DNA of 48,904 nucleotides from Neolewinella lacunae (lineage in GTDB: Bacteria; Bacteroidota; Bacteroidia; Chitinophagales; Saprospiraceae), in contig NZ_JACSIT010000048.1 in the NCBI RefSeq assembly GCF_014349155.1, positions 1 to 48,904 on the forward strand. Direction: 5' to 3'. Position 1 is the stretch's first letter, and the number at the start of each line of letters is the position of its first letter. The notes beneath the pieces were generated by a model. It ran no database searches. It was not told the DNA's origin and saw only the letters and a program-made list of their open reading frames with translations. Positions 34,085 to 42,635 of this stretch are shown piece by piece. The position numbers and the translations under genes are program-made.

Positions 34085-35482
34085 CTACAAGTGAATCACC
34101 TCCCCGTAGGCCGCTGCCGCCGCCTCCATCACCGCCTCACTCATGGTGGGGTGGGGGTGGACGGTCTTGATCAGTTCATGGCCGGTGGTTTCGAGCTTGC
34201 GGATGGCGACAATTTCGGCAATCATTTCCGTGACGTTGGCACCGATCATGTGGGCACCGAGGAGTTCACCGTACTTGGCGTCGAAGATGAGCTTGACGAA
34301 GCCTTCCTTCACCCCCGCTGCACTGGCTTTGCCGGACGCGCTGAAGGGGAATTTGCCGATTTTCAGTTCGTAGCCCGCTGCTTTTGCCGCCTCTTCGGTG
34401 TAGCCGACGCTGGCCACCTCGGGCACACAGTAGGTACAGCCGGGAATGTTGTTGTAGTCGATCGGCTCGGGGTGGTGGCCGGCGATGGCCTCCACGCAGG
34501 TGATGCCCTCGGCGCTGGCTACGTGGGCGAGGGCCTGGCCTTTGGTCACGTCGCCAATGGCGTAGATGCCGGGCACGTTGGTACGGTACATCTCGTCGGT
34601 CTCGATCAAGCCGCGGTCGGTCTTGATGCCAAGGTCCTCCAGACCAATATTTTCGGTATTCGGGGCCACGCCGGCTGCGGAGAGGACGACGTCGCACTCA
34701 ATGACTTCCTCTTTGCCCGTTTTGCGGTCTTTGGTGGTCACCTTGAGGGTCTTGCCGCTGGTATCGACACTTTCTACGCTGGTGTTGGCCAGCACGTTGA
34801 TGCCCTTTTTCTTGTAGATCTTGGTGAGTTCTTTACTCACTTCTGCGTCTTCCCGGGGGACGAGGCCGCCGGGCAGGAATTCCACGACGGTCACTTCCGT
34901 GCCGATGCTGTGGTAGAAGTAGGCAAATTCAACGCCGATGGCACCGGCTCCGACCACGACCATGCGCTTGGGTTGCTTGGGCAGGGTCATGGCTTCGCGG
35001 TAGCCAATGACTTTTTCACCGTCGATGGGCAGATTCGGCAGGGCGCGGGCGCGGGCACCGGTGGCAATGATGATGTGCTCGGCGTCGTAGACGGTGGCCT
35101 TGCCACTGCTGGCGGTAACCTCCACTTTCTTGCCGCGGATCAGCTTGCCGCTGCCTTCCAGGACCTCAATTTTGTTCTTCCGCATGAGAAAGCTGACGCC
35201 TTTGCTCATGCCGTCGGCGACGCCCCGGCTGCGGGAAATCATCCCCGGAAAGTCCGCTTTGGGCTGCCCCACCTTGATGCCGTAATCCTCGGCGTGCTGG
35301 ATGTATTCAAACACCTGAGCGCTTTTCAGGAGGGCCTTGGTAGGGATACAACCCCAGTTGAGGCAAATACCCCCCAGGTTTTCACGTTCCACGATGGCCA
35401 CTTTCATGCCCAACTGGGATGCGCGGATTGCTGCTACGTAACCCCCGGGGCCACTACCGATAACGATAAGATCGTACGCCAT
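34085..35482 (-). CDS. lpdA: Dihydrolipoyl dehydrogenase (E3)
   Basis: This FAD enzyme reoxidises dihydrolipoamide in 2-oxoacid dehydrogenase complexes and the glycine cleavage system, passing electrons to NAD+. The 465 residues match. FAD-binding GSGPGGYVAAI (9-19), the redox disulfide in GGICLNWGCIPTK (Cys40 and Cys45), NAD-binding GAGAIGVEFAYF, the second FAD segment GIYAIGDVT and the catalytic His in VHPHPTMSEA are all visible. A TACCTTTG box lies 38 bases before the ATG. No dehydrogenase E1 or E2 genes are adjacent. Confidence 0.95.
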   Translation of the reverse strand: MAYDLIVIGSGPGGYVAAIRASQLGMKVAIVERENLGGICLNWGCIPTKALLKSAQVFEYIQHAEDYGIKVGQPKADFPGMISRSRGVADGMSKGVSFLMRKNKIEVLEGSGKLIRGKKVEVTASSGKATVYDAEHIIIATGARARALPNLPIDGEKVIGYREAMTLPKQPKRMVVVGAGAIGVEFAYFYHSIGTEVTVVEFLPGGLVPREDAEVSKELTKIYKKKGINVLANTSVESVDTSGKTLKVTTKDRKTGKEEVIECDVVLSAAGVAPNTENIGLEDLGIKTDRGLIETDEMYRTNVPGIYAIGDVTKGQALAHVASAEGITCVEAIAGHHPEPIDYNNIPGCTYCVPEVASVGYTEEAAKAAGYELKIGKFPFSASGKASAAGVKEGFVKLIFDAKYGELLGAHMIGANVTEMIAEIVAIRKLETTGHELIKTVHPHPTMSEAVMEAAAAAYGEVIHL

Positions 35483-35520
35483 TTTATGCTCTGTTTTATT
35501 GTTCAGGTGGAAAACCGCCG

Positions 35521-35528
35521 CAAAGGTA
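35521..35528 (-). promoter_or_regulatory. -7 box TACCTTTG for lpdA
   Basis: Matches TAnnTTTG exactly on the minus strand, 38 bases before the lpdA start. No TTG at the expected -33 position is present. Confidence 0.5.
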
Positions 35529-35566
35529 AAAAGGATTCGCGGTTTAAAGAGCCGGAGGTCAATTTC

Positions 35567-38500
35567 TCAATTTCTCGCCCCTTTCACCTGCTCATACTGC
35601 CTACGGACTTCGGGGAAGTCGACCATCTTATCCATGTAGTCCCGGATGGGTTTCGCCAGCAGGCGGCCCAGGGGCGGCATGACGGTAAAAACGGAGTCCC
35701 GGCGCAAGTGCGCATTGATCAGGTGGTTGAGACTGTCCGTTTGCTGGGGCAGGTTCGGGACCTTAAGTTCTCCACCGAGGAGGGAGAAAACATCGTCGCC
35801 CTGCAAGCGGAAGGGCAGGTTAATGGTCACGTATTCATCCAGGATGCCCAGCTTTTGCGCCAGACTGTCACGCAGGTAATCGTCCCAGGCGATGGGGACG
35901 CCAGAGATGCCCGTGTTAAGGGCTACCCCCGTGTTGGCACTGAACTCCGACTTATAAGGGTAGCGGTTCATGCTATCCAACTGATCGAGAAAGGCATCGC
36001 GCACGTAGCGCGAAGCAGCGTTGCGAATGCTCAGTAAAACGATCTTCCGGGCGAAGAAACGGCGGTAGAGGGAATCCGCTGTCGTGTCGTTAAACTCCCG
36101 GGCTTTGAGCGTCCGCAGCAGGCTGTAGGCACTGTTGATGCCGGAGTTATCGGCGTTACCCGCGTCCAGAAAATGGCCTTTGCCGGTGATGCGGGCGGCC
36201 GGACTGGCAATGGGGAAACGGTTGGACAAGAAGGTGGCGTCGGGGTAGGAAATGAAATCCCGGTCGGCATTGCGCGTCAGGTCAATGGTTTCTACCAGCG
36301 GGTTTTCGGCGAGGGGCGTGACGGTGCCCAGCAGGCCGTCTTCCGCCCGGGCGGTATTGATGATGAGCAGGGGAAGGTCAGGCTTCTGGGTCCAGGGCCA
36401 GTAAAAGGGCTGCTGGCGGATGCGCGCGTATTCGTAGCCGCCGCCCTTTTCACCCACGATGCGGAAGTAGGCGTTGGCCATCGCGTCCATGCGGTCGTCG
36501 TAATGGTGGGCTTCCAGGCCGGGCAGGTCGGGCCAGTAGTTGACGGGGAAGCGGCAGAGCAGGCCGGTGAAGTCGCCACTCAGGTAGTTCCCCTGGCCGA
36601 TGCGTTCGATGTATTCCCGGATGTCTTCCACCGGCAGGTTCTGGGCCTTGAGGTAGTTGTACATCGAAAGGCCGATGGTTCCGCCGCTGGCTCCGCTGAG
36701 GGCAAAGACGTGGCCGTCGTAGAGCCCCATTTCATCGAGTTCCAGCAAGTTGAGCATCGTCCAGTAGCAGGCCTTAAGCCCACCGCCGTCGGCGGTGATG
36801 AAAATGATGGGCCCTTGCTCCGCAGTGTCGGCGAGGAAATTGCGGGTGTAATCTTCCAAAGTGGGTGGACCCAGTTGGGCGGCCTCCAGGGCTGCGCCGG
36901 ATTGGTAGCGGATCTCGTGGTAGCTGTTGCCCAGGTAGGCCGTGGCCAGCAGCACTCCGATGATGACCCAACCCCAGACGAGGTTGGCCTGGCTAAGGCC
37001 GGGGTCGGCTGGGGTGGGCTTGCCCTGGGCGCGAAGGGACACTTGCCGGTAGTGCTGCCGCAAATTGTAAAGCATCACCAGCCGGTCGGCCAGGATGAAA
37101 AAGGCCAGTAATCCATTGATCAGCAGCAGGTAAATATTCAGGGGGTTAATTGCCCCAACCAGGCTTGAAGCTATCGCCCGCTCCTGCGTCAGCGCCCAAA
37201 TAAAAAAGCAAAATGCAATTAGAAATACTGCCGTCATTAAGGTCAGCATCGACTGGATGGTCAGGTGGTCCAGCCGGTCCATAAAGCCATCGCTGGGGAA
37301 GCGTTTTTTGCCATCCTGCCGATTGAAAGTATATCCCTGGTAAAATGGCCGGTAAATACCCAGCCACGCAAAAGATATCACCGAACAAGCCAGAAACCCG
37401 AGAAACCAGGCGAAACTCCGGTACCAGGGCGTCGCTTCGGAAACCAGCAAAGTAAGCCGCAAAAAAGCCAGTAGCGCCACCAATAAAATGCCAAAACCGA
37501 ACCAGAAAGAAAAGCGATCTTTTACGAAATAAACCGCCTCGGATTCCCGACGATAAATTTCTCCCTGCGCATTTCTTTTGTCCACCGCCCGCTCGCGCAA
37601 CCGCGCCCAGATGCCCAGTTTTGCATCTTCGGCGACGACCACAAACGGGCGCATCACCCGGTTTTCCGGTCGCTGGGCCAGGGTCGTGATGCGGAGGGAA
37701 TAAATGATGTACGCGAAGGCAAGCAGCCCTACGAAGGGTGCCAGGTAATCGCCCCAACTGCTGGGTTGCGGCTGGTTATCGAAATAAATATGGCTGGCGA
37801 TGCTGACCAGCGTGAGGATATACAGCAGGGCCAGGACGGCCCGGACCCGGTGAAAAGCCGCCGGGGGATAAGAAATCATGCCGGTTGCCCGCGGCATGAA
37901 GTCGGCGGGCGGTTCCCCGGGCAGCAGGCGATCGAGCTGCGGAAAGAGCCGCTTGTGGAGAAATGCCCAGGCCAGCAGCCGGGGCGCCCGGCGGTAGCGC
38001 TTGTCGCGGTCGTAAATCCGGTCAATCAGGTCCCAGGTCTTAAAACGGTTGGAAAATTGCTGGTCGGTAAACATCAGGTAATTCGGCGCAAACCAGATTA
38101 TGACGATGGACACCGGGAAAAGGAAAAGGGAAAAAAGGAGGAAATTGGCCCGCGAGTTCATCAGGTCAATGAACAGCCCGTCGAACTGGTCCATTTTCGT
38201 GAAAACAAAAAGAACGATGGCCAAAGACAAAATAGCCGGGTAAAAATATTTCCAGTAGCGCCGGGTAAAATCCCAGATGGGCCCACCAAAATCCTGCAAA
38301 AACCGCTGAATTACCAGGCCCATGCCGATAAAAACGCCCGCCAGCCGGCTGGTAATGGCTAGAAAATAAATGACGCGGAAAAGGCTTCCTTCGAGCGGTT
38401 TTTCGGGGTATTCGAGCCGTTGGGCGTAGTAGTAAAATAAGGCAACGTTGCTCAGCAGCATGACTACGTAAATGCCCGTAATGATGCGCACGTAGCCCTC

Positions 38501-38950
38501 AGAACCGGGAGCGACGCGAAAGCTGAAGTAGCGCGTATCCACCCAGGTGGGATCATCTGGCGAAGGTTGGATGTAGCTGCCGTGACAAAGCCGGAAAGTA
38601 TACCACAGGAAAATGGTCAGCACGATTACGAATGCCAGACTGAGGTAAAAACTGATGCCGCCGAGTTCGACAATCCGTGGAATGGCCCAGGCGGAGAGCT
38701 CATCCAGCAGATCGAGGTAAGAAGTAATTAAGGGGGAAACGGCGGGAGGGTTGCTCACGAAAAACAGCAGCAGGGTGGCCGCCAGCAGCACGCCATAAAT
38801 CCAGCCTCGGCGGCCTTCGCCGGGAGACATCCACCACCTGACGAGTTCGCGCGTCGGCGGCGGCGCGGCCGTCTTCCGCGCGGAAGTTTCTGCCAATTCA
38901 GGCTGGACGGGATAGCTTTGGTACGTTTGGATGGGTGTGTTTTTCTGCAT
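35567..38950 (-). CDS. Polytopic membrane protein with C-terminal patatin-like phospholipase
   Basis: The 1127-residue protein has roughly a dozen hydrophobic helices in residues 60-700, including two copies of a similar helix-pair pattern. A patatin domain follows: oxyanion loop ITADGGGLKA near 720, nucleophile elbow LSGASGGTIG near 752 (G-x-S-x-G) and the dyad Asp in FLDAGNADNSG near 927. Patatins hydrolyse acyl esters of phospholipids. The enzyme would act at the inner membrane, but the roles of the membrane half and the substrate are unknown. The ATG at 38950 was preferred because the longer frame to 39070 reads through the 18-bp repeat. It ends 85 bases before lpdA. Confidence 0.78.
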   Translation of the reverse strand: MQKNTPIQTYQSYPVQPELAETSARKTAAPPPTRELVRWWMSPGEGRRGWIYGVLLAATLLLFFVSNPPAVSPLITSYLDLLDELSAWAIPRIVELGGISFYLSLAFVIVLTIFLWYTFRLCHGSYIQPSPDDPTWVDTRYFSFRVAPGSEGYVRIITGIYVVMLLSNVALFYYYAQRLEYPEKPLEGSLFRVIYFLAITSRLAGVFIGMGLVIQRFLQDFGGPIWDFTRRYWKYFYPAILSLAIVLFVFTKMDQFDGLFIDLMNSRANFLLFSLFLFPVSIVIIWFAPNYLMFTDQQFSNRFKTWDLIDRIYDRDKRYRRAPRLLAWAFLHKRLFPQLDRLLPGEPPADFMPRATGMISYPPAAFHRVRAVLALLYILTLVSIASHIYFDNQPQPSSWGDYLAPFVGLLAFAYIIYSLRITTLAQRPENRVMRPFVVVAEDAKLGIWARLRERAVDKRNAQGEIYRRESEAVYFVKDRFSFWFGFGILLVALLAFLRLTLLVSEATPWYRSFAWFLGFLACSVISFAWLGIYRPFYQGYTFNRQDGKKRFPSDGFMDRLDHLTIQSMLTLMTAVFLIAFCFFIWALTQERAIASSLVGAINPLNIYLLLINGLLAFFILADRLVMLYNLRQHYRQVSLRAQGKPTPADPGLSQANLVWGWVIIGVLLATAYLGNSYHEIRYQSGAALEAAQLGPPTLEDYTRNFLADTAEQGPIIFITADGGGLKACYWTMLNLLELDEMGLYDGHVFALSGASGGTIGLSMYNYLKAQNLPVEDIREYIERIGQGNYLSGDFTGLLCRFPVNYWPDLPGLEAHHYDDRMDAMANAYFRIVGEKGGGYEYARIRQQPFYWPWTQKPDLPLLIINTARAEDGLLGTVTPLAENPLVETIDLTRNADRDFISYPDATFLSNRFPIASPAARITGKGHFLDAGNADNSGINSAYSLLRTLKAREFNDTTADSLYRRFFARKIVLLSIRNAASRYVRDAFLDQLDSMNRYPYKSEFSANTGVALNTGISGVPIAWDDYLRDSLAQKLGILDEYVTINLPFRLQGDDVFSLLGGELKVPNLPQQTDSLNHLINAHLRRDSVFTVMPPLGRLLAKPIRDYMDKMVDFPEVRRQYEQVKGARN

Positions 38951-39023
38951 CGGGTGGGTGTGCTGTTCGCGTAAATCAGGTGGCAAGATACTTTTTTTCG
39001 GTGGTGTTTTGGGCCTTGGTGTT

Positions 39024-39041
39024 GGGCGCGGCCGCAGGTGC
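39024..39041 (-). repeat. Dispersed 18-bp repeat, copy 8
   Basis: Exact copy on the minus strand in the divergent promoter region between the patatin and pyrophosphatase genes, 74 bases from the patatin start. Confidence 0.9.
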
Positions 39042-39074
39042 CATGACGGGTGAAGGAGAAAGGAGGTCAAGGCC

Positions 39075-39082
39075 TATCTTTG
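39075..39082 (+). promoter_or_regulatory. -7 box TATCTTTG for the pyrophosphatase gene
   Basis: Exact TAnnTTTG match, 30 bases before the ATG. Confidence 0.5.
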
Positions 39083-39112
39083 TGTCCCCTTCCTATCTCA
39101 TCCTTCCTCCCT

Positions 39113-39778
39113 ATGCGATTCGTCCCTCCCGTTTTCTTTTTGCTCCTGTTGCAAGGCCTGCTGCTGGCTTGTAACGATGCTCCCCCCGTTGTCCATACCA
39201 AGCTGGAGAAGCCCCGCGCTCCCTACCGCGTTTCGGCCATGGACGGCGACGCCCTCAACGTCATCATCGAAATCCCGGCCGGCACCAACCACAAGATTGA
39301 ATACGACAGCGAAACGGGCTTTTCCAACGATACCCTGGAAGGGGGAATCACGCGGGTCATCAACTTTTTGCCTTATCCGGGGAACTACGGCTTCGTACCT
39401 TCTACCTTGATGGACCGGGCCCAGGGCGGCGACGGGGACCCGCTCGACGTACTGGTCATCTGCGAAAGCCTCGCCACCGGCAGCAGAATTGCCGTCAAAC
39501 CCATCGCCACCCTCCTGTTGCTGGATCGCGGGGAGATCGATACCAAAATCATTGCCGTACCCGCCGACACGAACCTGCGGGTGTTCAAGGTCGATAACTT
39601 TCTCGACTTTGCCCTGGAAAACGACGCCGCCAAATCCATCATCGAATCCTGGTTCCTCAACTATAAAGGACCGCGCGTCACCGAGCTGCTCCGCTGGGAA
39701 GACGAGATGTACGCCTGGCGGGAAGTCAGGAAGTGGACGCTGCCCGATCCCGACGCCGAACAAAGTGTCCCCCAATAG
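39113..39778 (+). CDS. ppa: Inorganic pyrophosphatase, family I, with lipoprotein signal
   Basis: The 221-residue product has the family I core: NVIIEIPAGTNHKIEYD (about 43-59), NFLPYPGNYGFVPSTL, the metal-binding signature GDGDPLDVLV near 106-115, IAVKPIATLLLLDRGEIDTKIIAV and a C-terminal helix with FLNYKG. It hydrolyses pyrophosphate to phosphate. The usual enzyme is cytoplasmic, but this one begins MRFVPPVFFLLLLQGLLLACND, a convincing lipoprotein signal with Cys near 20, so it is predicted to be exported. The ATG at 39113 fits a -7 box at 39075. Confidence 0.9.
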   Translation: MRFVPPVFFLLLLQGLLLACNDAPPVVHTKLEKPRAPYRVSAMDGDALNVIIEIPAGTNHKIEYDSETGFSNDTLEGGITRVINFLPYPGNYGFVPSTLMDRAQGGDGDPLDVLVICESLATGSRIAVKPIATLLLLDRGEIDTKIIAVPADTNLRVFKVDNFLDFALENDAAKSIIESWFLNYKGPRVTELLRWEDEMYAWREVRKWTLPDPDAEQSVPQ

Positions 39779-39780
39779 GT

Positions 39781-39806
39781 AGAAAAGTTTCAAATTTTAC
39801 TTTTCT
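39781..39806. repeat. AT-rich inverted repeat AGAAAAGT...ACTTTTCT
   Basis: Perfect 8-bp arms around a 10-base loop start 3 bases after the pyrophosphatase stop. It could be a weak terminator, though it has little GC. Confidence 0.4.
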
Positions 39807-39873
39807 GCATACCTTTTCCTAAACCAATTGCGTTAAGTAGGGGCTAAAAACCACCGTTTGCTAAACGGATTTC

Positions 39874-39934
39874 GCAAAAAGTTGTTAAAACTTCAGCACT
39901 TTAGGCAAAAAGTTGATGCTAAATGGAACTTTAA
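39874..39934 (+). repeat. 31-bp direct repeat upstream of the RlpA gene
   Basis: gcaaaaagttg occurs at 39874-39884 and 39905-39915, each followed by aacttcagcacttta-like sequence. It may be a regulatory leader, but no known element was recognised. Confidence 0.4.
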
Positions 39935-40021
39935 GCAGTTTTGGCCTTTAATTTGTGCTGAGAATATGGTCAGAAAGCCCGGTCTTCCCCCCGGGATCCA
40001 ATTATAATCCCTTCTATACGC

Positions 40022-41314
40022 ATGAAATACGTTCTCTCCTTGATCGCCTTTGGCGTCCTTTCCACCGCGAGCGCCCAGAATTTCGAGTGGAATACCAAGT
40101 CTGCCGCTGCGCATCCTAACGAGGTGCAGCCAGGTAGCGTTGTACCCAATTCCTACGATCAGGCGTACAACCAACGGCAAATGGGGCTGGCGGGGATGTA
40201 CAATCCCGGTGCCCACGGCAGTCGCACGGCCTACGGGGAAACGTACAGCAACCGCGAACTGACCGCCAGCCACGGCTTGCTGCCGCTGGGTACGATGATC
40301 CGGGTAACCAACCTGGAGAACAACCAGGCCGTAACCGTACGCGTGAACGACCGGGGCCAGGAATGTGCCGACTGTCTGGTGATGCTCTCCCAGGCCGCCG
40401 CTACGCAGTTGGGCATCAACTACCGGGCGCGCGTCAGTGTGGAGCGCATCGGCTTTAGTAACTGGAATCCCGCTCCGGCGGCGGCCGTAGTTCCGGGGCC
40501 GGCAGACTACAACCACCCGCAGACCTACGCCTACACGCCCGCGCAGGGTGGGGTAGTGCGGCCGGTAACGGTTGATGGCCAAACCTACGGCTGGGATGCC
40601 CGCGGTGGCGACATCATCGTGACGCCCCCGACTTACGGCTCGGTACCCTCAACGCCCACAAACTACGCCACCCTGAATGCGCCAGCCAATACGCGCAACT
40701 CAGTGATGTCCCGCGAAGTGACTCCTTCCGGTCGTTCGGGTGAACCCCTGACCTACAGCCGCTACCCCGGCACGGTTACGCCGCAGGCCACCAACGTCGC
40801 TCCGCCGGTCTACCAGCCGGTAAGCCAGCCCCAGGCCTACGGTACTTACCCCTCTATGTCCACGGAAGGGCAGCAACCCGCTTACCAGCCGGTTCCCCGC
40901 AGCACGTCTCCTGGTCAGGTCGCTCCGCCCGCCCCGACGGTACAGCGCTACCAGTCGCCTCAAGTGGTGGCTACGCCGCAGAGCTACGGTACGCCCGCGC
41001 CCGCGACCTACCAGATGGCGAAGTCGGTGGAGCCCGTAGCTTACGCTGCGCCCACTGTCCAGGCCGCTTCACCCGTTGCTGGCTACGTAGTGCAGATCGG
41101 CGCTTACAACAACGAACTTTACGCGAAGAACCGCGTAACCCAGTTGGCCGCCGCTGGCCTCAACAACGTCTTTTACCTGTCCTCGAACAAGGCTGACGGA
41201 CAGGTCATCAACCGCGTGTACGTGGGCACTTTCTCCTCCATGGCGGAAGCCCAAACGGCAGCCAACGACATCCGCAATACCCACCAGATTGCGGGCATCG
41301 TGACGCGGATGTAA
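40022..41314 (+). CDS. rlpA: RlpA-like lytic transglycosylase with SPOR domain
   Basis: The 430-residue exported protein (signal MKYVLSLIAFGVLSTASAQ) has an RlpA double-psi beta-barrel (about 53-140) with GMYNPGAHGSRTAYGETYSN, His84 in ASHGLLPLG and Asp110 in VRVNDRG, the residues RlpA uses to cleave denuded peptidoglycan. A long low-complexity Pro/Tyr/Gln linker (about 150-345) leads to a C-terminal SPOR domain (about 350-430, YVVQIGAYNNELYAKNRV) that targets septal glycan. It probably works in daughter-cell separation. The linker length is greater than in Escherichia coli RlpA. No other division gene is adjacent. Confidence 0.88.
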   Translation: MKYVLSLIAFGVLSTASAQNFEWNTKSAAAHPNEVQPGSVVPNSYDQAYNQRQMGLAGMYNPGAHGSRTAYGETYSNRELTASHGLLPLGTMIRVTNLENNQAVTVRVNDRGQECADCLVMLSQAAATQLGINYRARVSVERIGFSNWNPAPAAAVVPGPADYNHPQTYAYTPAQGGVVRPVTVDGQTYGWDARGGDIIVTPPTYGSVPSTPTNYATLNAPANTRNSVMSREVTPSGRSGEPLTYSRYPGTVTPQATNVAPPVYQPVSQPQAYGTYPSMSTEGQQPAYQPVPRSTSPGQVAPPAPTVQRYQSPQVVATPQSYGTPAPATYQMAKSVEPVAYAAPTVQAASPVAGYVVQIGAYNNELYAKNRVTQLAAAGLNNVFYLSSNKADGQVINRVYVGTFSSMAEAQTAANDIRNTHQIAGIVTRM

Positions 41315-41400
41315 GCAGCAAAAGATTGAATGAAAAAGCGGACCTCGCCTGGGTGGTGGGGTCCGCTTTTTGTTTTTTGGGTGGAGGAGGTCTATCCACC

Positions 41401-41518
41401 ACCCCGGGATTTCGGATGCTTTGCATTTTTTGGTGGAGTAGGTTCCTCCTCCACCCCCGGATTTCGGATGCTACGCATCCTGCATCCGGGGTTATTAAGG
41501 TTCGACCCCTACGGGGTC
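41401..41518 (+). repeat. REP-like palindromic element (one partial, one full copy)
   Basis: A partial unit (41401-41425) and a full unit (41455-41518) match the pair at 12601-12707 in the same order. The full unit ends in the hairpin gacccctacggggtc; the other locus has a one-base longer loop with the same stem. Confidence 0.8.
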
Positions 41519-41589
41519 TGGCGGGCTGGTGATGGGTCTTGGTAGGGCTTGGCGTTTTTGTCCAATCTTTGCTACTTCGCACTTCCCCG

Positions 41590-41607
41590 GCACCTGCGGC
41601 CGCGCCC
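41590..41607 (+). repeat. Dispersed 18-bp repeat, copy 9
   Basis: Exact copy 71 bases after the REP-like unit and one base from the stop of the DUF58 gene. Confidence 0.9.
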
Positions 41608-41608
41608 A

Positions 41609-42535
41609 TTAGCCCATGCGATTGCGCTTAACGAGGTAATTTTGGAGGACGGTGCGGAAGCCGTCGTTGATGTCGGCCTCAACGTAATCGATTTTGTACT
41701 GGAGGCATTTGAGGCGCAGGCGTTCCTTGTAGGCGCGGACCTGCTCGACGTAGTACTGTTTGACCTGGTTGGGCTGGAGTTTGACGCGTTCGCCGGATTC
41801 CATATCGATGAACTCGTAGGGGCGATTATCGAAGGCGAAGTCGATTTCCTTGGCCTTATCGACGGTGTGGAAGAGGATGACTTCGTGCTTGGCGTGGCGC
41901 AGGTGCTGGAGGGCGGCGAAGAGGTCGTCTTCCCGCTCGGTGTCGTCGAACATATCACTGAAGAGCATCACCAGGGAGCGGCGGTGGATGCTGTCGGCGA
42001 TCTGGTGCAGGGACGCTGCGGCGCTGGTTTTGCGGTCGCGCGTGGGGTTCTCGATCAGGTTCTGGAGGTAAGTCAGCAACAGGCGGTAGTGGGTCGTGCT
42101 CGACTTGGGGCGCGTGTGCAGGCCGACGGACTCATCGAAAAAGCTGAGGCCGAACGCGTCGCGCTGCCGCATGAGGAGGTTCATCAGGCTGGCGGCAGCG
42201 AGGGCCGAGAAGCGGATTTTGTTGACGTGTTCCTCGGAGGTTTTGGTGACTTCGGGAAAGTACATCGAGGAGCTCGTGTCGATGACGATCTGGCAGCGGA
42301 GGTTGGTTTCTTCCTCGTAGCGCTTGGTGTACATCTTATCGGTGCGGGCGAAAACCTTCCAGTCGATGTTGCGGGTGGGTTCGCCCTGGTTGTAGATACG
42401 GTGCTCGGCAAACTCTACGCTGAAGCCGTGGAAGGGGCTTTTGTGGAGGCCGATGATGAAGCCTTCGACCACCTGGCGGGCGAGCAATTCAAAGTTTCCG
42501 AGATTCCTTACCTGTTCGTTGTCAATTAACTGCAT
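41609..42535 (-). CDS. DUF58 domain protein (vWA-like fold)
   Basis: The 308-residue cytoplasmic protein shows DUF58 features. The N-terminal GEPTRNIDWKVFARTDKMYTKRYEEE (about 52-77, with the family's D-W-x-x-x-A-R) is followed by a von Willebrand A-like metal site IDTSSSMYF near 86-94. The second half carries LVMLFSDMFDD and VILFHTVDKAKEIDF. Such proteins accompany MoxR ATPases and other vWA proteins in stress or maturation systems, but no MoxR gene is in the window. The ATG at 42535 was chosen since the upstream frame lacks homology. It diverges from the Spo0M-like gene across 100 bases. Confidence 0.85.
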   Translation of the reverse strand: MQLIDNEQVRNLGNFELLARQVVEGFIIGLHKSPFHGFSVEFAEHRIYNQGEPTRNIDWKVFARTDKMYTKRYEEETNLRCQIVIDTSSSMYFPEVTKTSEEHVNKIRFSALAAASLMNLLMRQRDAFGLSFFDESVGLHTRPKSSTTHYRLLLTYLQNLIENPTRDRKTSAAASLHQIADSIHRRSLVMLFSDMFDDTEREDDLFAALQHLRHAKHEVILFHTVDKAKEIDFAFDNRPYEFIDMESGERVKLQPNQVKQYYVEQVRAYKERLRLKCLQYKIDYVEADINDGFRTVLQNYLVKRNRMG

Positions 42536-42608
42536 CTGTATTTTTTGGGGTAGCCACCGTCCAACCATCGGTGGCGGCGGTGCGTTCGTCGAGTATAACG
42601 GATGCTAA

Positions 42609-42623
42609 AGTACGCATCGTACT
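42609..42623. promoter_or_regulatory. Inverted repeat AGTACG-CAT-CGTACT
   Basis: A perfect 6-bp inverted repeat with a 3-base spacer lies in the divergent promoter region, 13 bases before the Spo0M-like ATG. It could be an operator; no regulator is suggested. Confidence 0.35.
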
Positions 42624-42635
42624 AACTTCACCCCT

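Noticed and set aside
41498..41518. tRNA T-arm-like sequence ggttcgacccctacgggg
   Set aside because: It is the terminal hairpin of the REP-like unit; no acceptor, D or anticodon arms are nearby.
12540..41607. 18-mer as a Chi- or KOPS-like polar site read by FtsK
   Set aside because: Copies are on both strands without visible bias in this window; only a genome-wide count could revive the idea.
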